DNA of 64,000 nt from the NCBI RefSeq assembly GCF_020544465.1, contig NZ_CP066126.1:1364001-1428000 (forward strand), in the 5' to 3' direction. The position numbers and the translations under genes are program-made. The stretch is from Chromobacterium rhizoryzae (GTDB lineage: Bacteria; Pseudomonadota; Gammaproteobacteria; Burkholderiales; Chromobacteriaceae). The notes below the pieces were generated by a model. That model was not told the origin of the DNA, searched no databases, and saw only the letters and a list, made by a program, of their open reading frames with translations. This document shows positions 23,362-29,772 of this stretch, one piece after another (the stretch's first letter is position 1; every line of letters begins with the position of its first letter).

Positions 23362-23646
23362 ATGATGTCTGACTGCCGGGTTAGAGTGATCTCTGTTCAT
23401 GTTACGATTCAAATGGCTGATAGAATCGATCAAATGGCAAGTCGCCTGGAACGTTCTCCGGAGTGGATCATGAAACAGGCGCTATCTGCTTGGATAGAAG
23501 GAGAAGAAAAGCGCGAACGCCTTACTCAAGAAGCGCTTACCGATGTCGATCTTGGTCAGGTTATCAGCGACCAAGCCGTAAATGCCTGGGTGGAAAGCCT
23601 AGGGGCAGAAAATTCGGTTCTATTACCGAGGAAAGTGGATCAGTAG
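23362..23646 (+). CDS. CopG-type ribbon-helix-helix protein, orphan antitoxin-like
   Basis: A 94-residue protein with an RHH DNA-binding domain: VHVTIQMADRIDQMASRLERSPEWIMKQALSAWI, then EALTDVDLGQVISDQAVNAWVESLG, the C-terminal tail typical of antitoxins paired with ParE/RelE toxins. AAGGAAATT precedes the start. No toxin gene follows; the next 200 bp hold only decayed reading frames. It may therefore be an orphan antitoxin kept for regulation or for anti-addiction, or simply a remnant. Confidence 0.7.
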   Translation: MMSDCRVRVISVHVTIQMADRIDQMASRLERSPEWIMKQALSAWIEGEEKRERLTQEALTDVDLGQVISDQAVNAWVESLGAENSVLLPRKVDQ

Positions 23647-23833
23647 AACCCTTTCTAAATTCATAGGACGATACAAGTTGCGTGCACAGGTGCATGGAGG
23701 TCTGTCACTTGAGCCGAACTGGCATATCTGCAGTACTTGACCTTCCGGCCGAGTGGTCGAGCACTCGGCTTGCAAGGATACAAACCATGAAAAGCCTGAA
23801 CCAGCCGCCCTTGTGGAGGCGTCCTCCTCCTAG

Positions 23834-23968
23834 GCCTATGACGCTTATGTACGCCAAGCAGTCCATGCAGCCATAGATGACCCCGCTCCTAGTGTGCCGA
23901 ATGAAGAGGCAGAAATTTATTTCGCCAAAAAGCGCGCAGAGCTACTAAGACGATTGGCTGAAGTGTAG
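23834..23968 (+). pseudogene. Remnant of a small StbD/RelB-like antitoxin gene
   Basis: The frame starting at 23834 reads AYDAYVRQAVHAAIDDPAPS and then VPNEEAEIYFAKKRAE, ending at TAG 23966-23968. This resembles the C-terminal part of stability-determinant antitoxins (YDxWFRxxVQxxLDDPRPxVPH). Directly upstream in the same frame is a TAG (23831-23833) preceded by 20 or more codons, so the gene seems broken by a stop or has lost its start. The assignment is tentative. Confidence 0.35.
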
Positions 23969-23979
23969 AAGTTCAGACC

Positions 23980-24960
23980 TGATCTGACAGTCTCCCGTTT
24001 TGACGGTGCCTGGCTGTCAGATCAATTCAAGTTGTCTACCTTCTCCCTCCATTCCCGTTTGCCATCAATAAAGGTTTGTACGGGCGTGCGGCCGCAGCAC
24101 ATCTTGCCTTGGTGGGTGCGTTCCTGATTGTAGTAGACCAACCAAGCATCCAGATCGGCCTGTAGCTCGTCAAGTTCCAGATAGACCTTTTTGCGGAATG
24201 CCACCTGGTAAAACTCCTGCAAGATCGTTTTGTGGAAGCGTTCGCAGATGCCGTTTGTCTGCGGATGCCGCGCACGGGTCTTGGTGTGCTCTATATCATT
24301 CACCGCCAAGCACAGCTGGTAATCATGGGTTTCCGGCTTGCCGCAATACTCGGTTCCGCGATCTGTCAGCATACGCAATACCCCCATCCCATGCTCGGCA
24401 AAGAACGGCAACACCCGGTCATTGAGCAAATCCGCCGCAGTGATCGGCGTTTTGGTGGTGTAGAGCTTGGCAAATGCCACCTTGCTGTAGGTATCGACAA
24501 AGGTTTGCTGGTAAATCCGCCTGGCACCTTTGATCGTGCCCACATAGAAGGTGTCCTGCGAGCCTAGATAGCCCGGATGCGCTGTTTCAATCTCGCCATG
24601 CGCGACATCATCTTCTTGTTTGCGCTCCAGTGCCGCGATCTGCGCATCGGTGAGCACGATGGCTTGTTCAGCTACCAGATGTTCCAGAGCACGTAGCCGC
24701 TGCTTGAACGATGCTAGGTCATGTCGCAGCCAGACTGAGCGCACACGAAGGGGAAACGAACACGCCGCGCTGGCGCAGTTCGTTGCTGACTTGCACTTGC
24801 CCGTGCGCAGGCTGTTCCGTTGCATAGGCAACGACGGTCGCCTCTATGGCGTCGTCTATGCGGTTCATGGGGTTGGGTGTGCGACGATTGGCATCGAACA
24901 ACGCCTCGACGCCGCCATCAGCCACTGCGTTCTGGTAGCGGCGACGTCCCCCTGCCTTCA
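23980..24960 (-). mobile_element. Truncated IS481-family insertion sequence
   Basis: The downstream end begins at TGATCTGACAGTCTCCC (from 23980), a plausible IS terminal repeat, with an inverted CTGTCAGATCA 20 bp further in (24016 region). The transposase body follows to about 24950. The other end is missing: the coding match stops about 30 codons short of a full N-terminus at a hairpin (CCCCCTGC/GCAGGGGG, 24948-24971), and no matching terminal repeat is seen. It is therefore a one-ended relic inside the transposon cargo. Confidence 0.65.
24022..24951 (-). pseudogene. IS481-family transposase, N-terminally truncated and frameshifted
   Basis: The DDE catalytic core is visible: GSQDTFYVGTIKG, LTDRGTEYCG and NGICERFHKTI, with the usual HPQTNG and YNQERTHQGK segments. 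The N-terminal part (VADGGVEALFDANRR ... NELRQRGVFVS) is in another frame; the two join near 24745 if about two bases are restored (expected SPSGVRSVWLRHDL). About 30 N-terminal residues are absent. The transposase cannot be functional. Confidence 0.8.
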
Positions 24961-25139
24961 GTAGCAGGGGGCTTTAGAGTCAGATACGAGCCCTGCGAAG
25001 GTCAGCAACTAACCAATCTTGTTAAGTATTACAGGCTTGGCTTCCCGTTGAGAAGGATCAACTCTTTCGCACCAGAGCCCTACCATGATCATGTTGCAAA
25101 TGGCATGATTGGCATCCGCAACCCAGCCTACGGACTACC

Positions 25140-25508
25140 ATGACTTCAGAACATCATCTGCTCCACGCCTGCGCTCACTGTAAGGGCTCAGGTACCTGCA
25201 GTAGCGGATTGGATGGTTTCAGTTGCAAGGTCTGTGAAGCCAAGAATGAGTTAAAAAGAGGCCCTCATTACGGCCTCGCTTGTGGCACTTGTGGCGGGCT
25301 TGGGAAAACAGACACTATGACATACCGATTGAATCATCGAACTAAGCCAATTCTTTCGATGATCTTGGTGTCCATCACGACAATCTTAATAATTTTTTTT
25401 GGCATAGTACGAAACGAATACTTCCACGAAGTCCTCACCTTTTGCACTACCATTCTAGGTAGTGTTGTCGGTTACTATTTCTCCACAAAAGGCAATGGAG
25501 AGATATAA
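25140..25508 (+). CDS. Small membrane protein with DnaJ-like zinc-finger cysteines
   Basis: A 122-residue protein. The first 55 residues hold cysteine pairs like a DnaJ zinc-finger: CAHCKGSGTC, SCKVC and CGTCGGLGK. Two hydrophobic segments follow (ILSMILVSITTILIIFFGIV and VLTFCTTILGSVVGYYFST), so a cytoplasmic zinc-binding head is probably tethered to the membrane. No homologous system is recognised. The gene is AT-rich compared with the host and lies just before a nuclease-like gene on the same strand (gap about 11-29 bp depending on start), suggesting one unit. Confidence 0.6.
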   Translation: MTSEHHLLHACAHCKGSGTCSSGLDGFSCKVCEAKNELKRGPHYGLACGTCGGLGKTDTMTYRLNHRTKPILSMILVSITTILIIFFGIVRNEYFHEVLTFCTTILGSVVGYYFSTKGNGEI

Positions 25509-25519
25509 ATAATTTTCGA

Positions 25520-26077
25520 TTGTTCACTGGAAATAAATTGGAAAGAGATTTTAGATATATTCGTGAATTACTTGCGGAGTTCTTTAATGGTAAGCAAGTC
25601 CAGAATGGGCTCAAACTGATTAAGGCTAATGAGATAGCTGGTTGGGAAATATGGCTTCAAATAGAATTTGCTAGATTTCTATCCACTCATAACTCTGAAC
25701 CGGAATGGTGGCGTGAGGTGCCTTTGGGGTATGATCTGCGCCGCGAAAAAGAGAGATCATTTCTCAAGCCTGATTTTCTCATCAGAAAAAAGGGATGGAA
25801 AATAGGCTCTTACGCAGTGCTTGAAATTAAACAGCATCCTGATGTCGGGAACTGTATGAGCAACATGATGCGAGACATGGTGAAGGTGTCTAAAATGCGT
25901 CAATCAGCACTTGAGATGCGTACGTACTGGGCGTTGGGCATATTTGAGGTGGAAGAGCCAGAGGTTATTAGGGAAATACTTTTCAATAAAGCTGATGAAT
26001 ACAATGTTCCGGTGAGTACAGCATACCACCTCATTGAGAAAATACCTAAAACGCCTTATTGCTATCTTCTATTTTAA
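25520..26077 (+). CDS. Putative PD-(D/E)XK nuclease-like protein
   Basis: A protein of about 180-185 residues of unknown family. Restriction-endonuclease-fold residues can be picked out: Glu49 in WLQIEFARFL, Pro84-Asp85 in FLKPDFLIRK, and Glu102-Ile-Lys104 in AVLEIKQH. This order and spacing fit a PD-(D/E)XK active site, though this is inferred from motif only. The start is uncertain (TTG 25520 or TTG 25538; no ATG fits). The downstream 26078-26359 region is AT-rich and empty. Its pairing with the zinc-finger membrane gene suggests a two-gene accessory system. Confidence 0.5.
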   Translation: MFTGNKLERDFRYIRELLAEFFNGKQVQNGLKLIKANEIAGWEIWLQIEFARFLSTHNSEPEWWREVPLGYDLRREKERSFLKPDFLIRKKGWKIGSYAVLEIKQHPDVGNCMSNMMRDMVKVSKMRQSALEMRTYWALGIFEVEEPEVIREILFNKADEYNVPVSTAYHLIEKIPKTPYCYLLF

Positions 26078-26359
26078 AAGCTTTGCTTTATTAGCTTTTT
26101 GCCAGTAAGTCATTATCTAACCTCCTGTGTTATCTGTTTTTGTGTTGCCTGAATTTATAAGTCTTTATAGCTAATTTTTCTGGAGGCACAAAAAAGTATA
26201 ACGCTTCGCTGGTCAGTTTTTGTGGTATGCACGGCAAGCGCCATGCTTCAGATAAATCTTTTAGGATACGGATAAGGAGTAAGATGGCTACGGTGCTCAT
26301 GCATTTGCATTGTACGCATATTGTTATTGCCCAAGTTTAAAGCATGGGAAATGTAAACT
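26078..26359. other. AT-rich intergenic region without a gene
   Basis: The 282 bp between two plus-strand cargo groups contain no credible frame. They probably hold the promoter of the 26360 operon. TTTATTAGCTTTTTGCC just after the previous stop may act as a weak transcription end. Confidence 0.35.
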
Positions 26360-27064
26360 ATGAAGTTGTACGAAAACATTGTCATCGGGAATTTTTTATT
26401 TGGCTTGGGATTCTCAATACGAGCCAAGCGCAATGAAGGCACTGTAGGCTGCGCCATTAATCTTCTACAACAAACACCTGCAGACCACCTGTTAGGTGAC
26501 TTGATGGTTGAGTTTCCAGGTGTCTTACGTCTTATAGAGTTCAAAACAGCTGAAAATCATTCAAATAAAGAAAAGAGAAGGCACCAAATGCTCAGTGTCG
26601 CAGTACAGGGGACACCTATGGAATCCGTCTCACGTTCCATTCACTGGTATATAGAAACAGCAGCAGAGAAAAAATCCCTAATTGCACGAATCATCCCATA
26701 TTTGGATGCCTTCAACGATAACGCATATGAACATCGCTTGGAAAGCTTCATAGAATCAATTGCTGATGAGGTCATGAATCCGCCAGCTCACCTATCCAAG
26801 GAGGATATAGCCGAGTACTTGGCGTGGGTGCGCAGAACGAATGGAAATGGAACTGTCGGTACCGGTTGTCTTTTATTAGTAGCCCAGGCGGATGGGACAT
26901 TACACTATGCCCCCATGGAGGATTTGATTGAGTTGCGTTTACAGCATCGGAATTGGATAGACCTGCATATGGGACGAACAGAAAGAGACCTGAAACATCA
27001 ACTTTCACATGCGAAGCTACGACAGAAAGAAATAGAACGAGATGGACCTAGCTTTGGACATTAA
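26360..27064 (+). CDS. Unknown protein with PD-(D/E)XK-like motif, first gene of a low-GC pair
   Basis: A 234-residue protein with no recognised family. Near the N-terminus are Glu5, Asp47 (HLLGDLMVEF) and Glu60-Phe-Lys62 (LRLIEFKTAEN), an arrangement like a PD-(D/E)XK nuclease, followed by basic SNKEKRRH. The C-terminal third is helical and charged. GC content is far below the host. It is followed two bases later by a coiled-coil membrane gene, so the two are surely co-transcribed. Location inside a defence-bearing transposon suggests an anti-phage or anti-plasmid role; that is inference only. Confidence 0.5.
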   Translation: MKLYENIVIGNFLFGLGFSIRAKRNEGTVGCAINLLQQTPADHLLGDLMVEFPGVLRLIEFKTAENHSNKEKRRHQMLSVAVQGTPMESVSRSIHWYIETAAEKKSLIARIIPYLDAFNDNAYEHRLESFIESIADEVMNPPAHLSKEDIAEYLAWVRRTNGNGTVGTGCLLLVAQADGTLHYAPMEDLIELRLQHRNWIDLHMGRTERDLKHQLSHAKLRQKEIERDGPSFGH

Positions 27065-27066
27065 AG

Positions 27067-27675
27067 ATGAATAACACAAATGTTGATGATCGTATCCAGA
27101 GCCAGATGGATGTTGTCCAAAAAATACTCGAGGCCACTTATAACGATCAACAGGCTACGGAAAAAGCAATATCTGACCTAAATCTGTTGCGTCAACAGGT
27201 AGATCAACGAATCAATTTCCTGAAGTGGGATATAACTGAGGCGATCGAAAGCTCAGCAGAAAAAACTGCAAGCAAAGCCGCAGATCTTCTCGCGAGTAAG
27301 TTTGCTGACGCAGATAAGGCTGCACAAAGTGCAAAAAAACGTTATGAGAGCTCCGCCAGGCATCTTGGATGGAAGCTATTTGCTATGTGGGCTCTGGTGC
27401 AACTGATTCTTCTTGGCTGCGCTTATTGGATGTTTCAACGTACTATTCCTTCAAAAGTAGAGATTGAGAGTCGTAGGCAAATTGTTGAATCTCTGCGGCA
27501 GGATCTGGCTCAGATTGAAAAGGAAACCGATGCTATGAAACGGCGTCAGGCTAAATTAATTAAATTTGAAAAGTGCCAGCAAAATGATGGTACGATTGTA
27601 GCTTGTATCCAAATTGACAACACTGAAGCTTGGACGGGCAAGAATGGTGAGTCCTATCGACGTCCAATACGGTAA
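27067..27675 (+). CDS. Coiled-coil membrane protein, partner of the 26360 gene
   Basis: A 202-residue protein. Residues 1-95 are predicted helical coiled coil (DVVQKILEATYNDQQATEKA, QQVDQRINFLKWDITEAIES), then a single membrane span (LFAMWALVQLILLGCAYWMF), then a second charged helix (RRQIVESLRQDLAQIEKETD) and a short tail. The layout resembles some plasmid mobilisation accessory proteins and some membrane effectors of defence systems; neither can be asserted. It starts two bases after the upstream stop, so the stoichiometry is probably linked. Confidence 0.55.
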   Translation: MNNTNVDDRIQSQMDVVQKILEATYNDQQATEKAISDLNLLRQQVDQRINFLKWDITEAIESSAEKTASKAADLLASKFADADKAAQSAKKRYESSARHLGWKLFAMWALVQLILLGCAYWMFQRTIPSKVEIESRRQIVESLRQDLAQIEKETDAMKRRQAKLIKFEKCQQNDGTIVACIQIDNTEAWTGKNGESYRRPIR

Positions 27676-27810
27676 TCATGAACAGGGTGTGTATGCAATA
27701 AGGTTATGGCTGCTCGCATTCGGTTGTATCTACCGCATTGATGTGAGGTCTAACATCTATTGTGTCTTCGTGTGCCCTACAGTTTTCTCTAGAGCATGAG
27801 GTTTGGTGAA

Positions 27811-28515
27811 CTATTGCTCATACATAATCTGTATGGCTTCACGCATAAAATCACTCTTCTCTGACAGCGTTGCTAAGTACGTTGGTAGCTTGTAAAGCCA
27901 AGCTATGACTAATTCCTCAAGATACCCGGGAGATATAGTAGGCATATCCAATATTCTCTGGTTCATTTTCTCATGATATTCTCTGCAAAAGCTATTCAAA
28001 GCATCTGGATTCATGGGGTTTTTTGTCTGTGTCTCGCACCAACAAAGGTAACCTTTCACAAGTGCGGCCTTCCGCACCTCTGGAACGTGCCTCTGTGACA
28101 TGGTTGGGTCTAAATGCTGGCTAATATAGGGAGATTCACGCGCGTAGCGGCGACAAGCCAAAGCTAAGTCGCGTAGAAAGCGTGGTGTAACCTCTTCAAT
28201 ACCATGAACAGTCTCAACCTGCTCATAATCTGGATCGCCTCCGTTGTAGAGGCGGCAAAACTCTTTCAAAGCACCCTTTTCACTCAGATCTCCTTGCGAT
28301 TCCTGTAGCCAGGACTCGAAATCTAACAAGAGCTCCACCTTCTGCCGTTCTGTTGGCAACCTCCCATCTCTTAGTGCCTTCTCACCCAATGAGTTCTCCA
28401 ACCGGTAGGCAATCTCGGCATTCAGCGAGCGACCAGACTCATCTGCCTGCTGTTTCAGTTGCTCGTACACACGCATCGGGAGGCGCAACTGCGTACGGTA
28501 GAGTTTTTCAGTCAT
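27811..28515 (-). CDS. Arc-type ribbon-helix-helix protein with long C-terminal domain
   Basis: A 234-residue protein from ATG 28515 (GGAGCGAAT upstream). The first 45 residues are an Arc-like RHH domain (YRTQLRLPMRVYEQLKQQAD, GRSLNAEIAYRLE). The remaining ~185 residues are an all-helical region without a recognised family. Arc repressors are about 50 residues, so the extension may bind a ligand or partner. It is divergent from a second, short Arc-like gene, with two palindromes in the shared region, suggesting autoregulation. Confidence 0.65.
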   Translation of the reverse strand: MTEKLYRTQLRLPMRVYEQLKQQADESGRSLNAEIAYRLENSLGEKALRDGRLPTERQKVELLLDFESWLQESQGDLSEKGALKEFCRLYNGGDPDYEQVETVHGIEEVTPRFLRDLALACRRYARESPYISQHLDPTMSQRHVPEVRKAALVKGYLCWCETQTKNPMNPDALNSFCREYHEKMNQRILDMPTISPGYLEELVIAWLYKLPTYLATLSEKSDFMREAIQIMYEQ

Positions 28516-28545
28516 ATTCGCTCCGCGATTTAGGCAAAAATATAA

Positions 28546-28558
28546 TGTCAATTTGACA
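28546..28558. promoter_or_regulatory. Palindromic operator candidate 1 between divergent RHH genes
   Basis: TGTCAATTTGACA is a perfect 6+1+6 inverted repeat, 31 bp upstream of the minus-strand RHH start codon. Confidence 0.5.
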
Positions 28559-28578
28559 CTACATTTTTATTTTTTCAA

Positions 28579-28591
28579 TGCCTAATTGGCA
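28579..28591. promoter_or_regulatory. Palindromic operator candidate 2 between divergent RHH genes
   Basis: TGCCTAATTGGCA is a near palindrome related to the neighbouring TGTCAATTTGACA; their starts are 33 bp apart, about three helical turns. Both lie between the two RHH genes. Confidence 0.45.
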
Positions 28592-28648
28592 TCAAAATAT
28601 AACTATGCCACTATTAAATTTACCTCCCCAATTCGTCCGGAGCCATTC

Positions 28649-28837
28649 ATGCCTCATGTCGAAACCGAAATCTATCGCTCCCAATACAGGCTTCCCAAAA
28701 CGATTGCGGAGTGGCTAAAGGCAGAAGCGGCTGCGAACTTCCGCAGCGTCAACGCCGAGCTGTTGGCAATTTTGCATGAGGCAATGCAACGGAGATCTGC
28801 CGTGGAGATGCCCTTGAAAAAATCGCAGAGCAGATGA
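28649..28837 (+). CDS. Small Arc-type ribbon-helix-helix repressor
   Basis: A 62-residue protein starting at ATG 28649 after CCGGAGCC. IYRSQYRLPKTIAEWLKAEAA and RSVNAELLAILHEAM form one RHH domain with the conserved N-A-E-L segment. It closely parallels the N-terminal domain of the divergent 234-residue protein (YRTQLRLP, RSLNAEI). The two may compete for or share the palindromes at 28546 and 28579. It is the last cargo gene before the tns operon and could control element transposition; this is inference. Confidence 0.65.
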   Translation: MPHVETEIYRSQYRLPKTIAEWLKAEAAANFRSVNAELLAILHEAMQRRSAVEMPLKKSQSR

Positions 28838-28902
28838 GGAGAAAGTAATGCATGCACAAGGCCTGTTTAGCCTGAGTACAGATGGAAGGAGGGTAGAAAT
28901 GT

Positions 28903-28930
28903 AAAAGGGTAACCTGACGGCTACCCCTTT
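28903..28930. terminator. Hairpin between cargo and tns operon
   Basis: AAAGGGTA and TACCCCTTT form a stem around CCTGACGG. There is no long T tract on the plus strand, so termination efficiency is doubtful. Confidence 0.35.
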
Positions 28931-29014
28931 GATGCAAAAGACGAATCTTTTGCCCTAGACAAGCTCAGTATCGTCTCGCGCATCCAAGTGGTCAAGCCAA
29001 TTCCCCCTGTTTTC

Positions 29015-29070
29015 GGCCAAAAACGGTCAGTTTCCAACTGAACGGCGGATTTTAACGTCCATTTTTGGCC
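29015..29070. promoter_or_regulatory. Nested inverted repeats upstream of tnsA
   Basis: GGCCAAAAA (29015-29023) and TTTTTGGCC (29062-29070) form an outer inverted repeat; TCAGTT-TCC-AACTGA (29027-29041) is a perfect inner one. They lie 64-119 bp upstream of the tnsA start and may be operators controlling the transposition genes. The remainder of 28838-29133 contains no gene. Confidence 0.4.
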
Positions 29071-29133
29071 AACTTTCCAACAGATGCGTGGCTGCGCAGG
29101 GAGAGTTCTTGCCGGCGCAGCCGGGAGAATACG

Positions 29134-29772
29134 ATGCGAGTACGACGAGTCGTCACCCGTCGGGGACGCCACATCCGTGGCTATTTCCCCTCCAAAAAAA
29201 TGAAGCGGATGGTGGCATGGGAGTCGCTGCTGGAACGCGATGCCTTGCTGTTGCTGGAGCTATCGCCCGGCGTGGTGGCCTACCAGGAGCAGCCCGAAGA
29301 ATTGGCTTACTGGGACGGGGAGGCCATGCGCACCTATATCCCGGATCTGCGGGCCTCGCTGCGCGATGAACGGGCGCTGCTCATTGAGATCAAGCCCTCA
29401 TCCGAACTAAGCCGCCCTCAGGTCAAAGCGAAATACCGCCAGATTGCCGAACAGCTGTTGGCACAAGGTCTGGACTATCGGCTACTGACTGAAGAAGAAA
29501 TCCGGCAGGAACCGCAGTTCAGCACCCTGCAAACACTGCTGTATCACTACAACCATCCCGCGAGCCCCCTCCCAACCCGCCGCCAGCTTGCTGCGGCCTT
29601 CTATTTGACCGAATCCATCCCCTTGGCGCAATGCCTGGAGCAGTTCGGTTCAGACGTCACCGACACCCTGATCGCGCAAGCCCAGCTCTATGTCGACCTG
29701 ACACAGCCCCTCGCGCCGGCCACCCTCGTTCAACTATCTGCGGGAGAGCGCCATGCAACGATTTACTTTTAA
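29134..29772 (+). CDS. tnsA: TnsA endonuclease subunit of the Tn7-like transposase
   Basis: A 212-residue TnsA. It begins MRVRRVVTRRGRHIRGYFPS and has the restriction-endonuclease-fold active site: Glu in WESLLERD (residues 29-36), Asp71 in YIPDLRA and Glu85-Ile-Lys87 in LLIEIKPSS. In Tn7, TnsA cuts the 5' ends so that, with TnsB, the element moves by cut-and-paste rather than by replicative fusion. ATG 29134 is chosen because GGGAG lies 7 bp upstream; the open frame extends back to 29065 without family similarity. It overlaps tnsB by 20 bp. Confidence 0.93.
   Translation: MRVRRVVTRRGRHIRGYFPSKKMKRMVAWESLLERDALLLLELSPGVVAYQEQPEELAYWDGEAMRTYIPDLRASLRDERALLIEIKPSSELSRPQVKAKYRQIAEQLLAQGLDYRLLTEEEIRQEPQFSTLQTLLYHYNHPASPLPTRRQLAAAFYLTESIPLAQCLEQFGSDVTDTLIAQAQLYVDLTQPLAPATLVQLSAGERHATIYF

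Noticed and set aside
23682..23876. 64-residue open frame after the RHH gene
   Set aside because: Composition is proline/arginine-rich like random frames; another frame of the same stretch gives a better antitoxin-like match.
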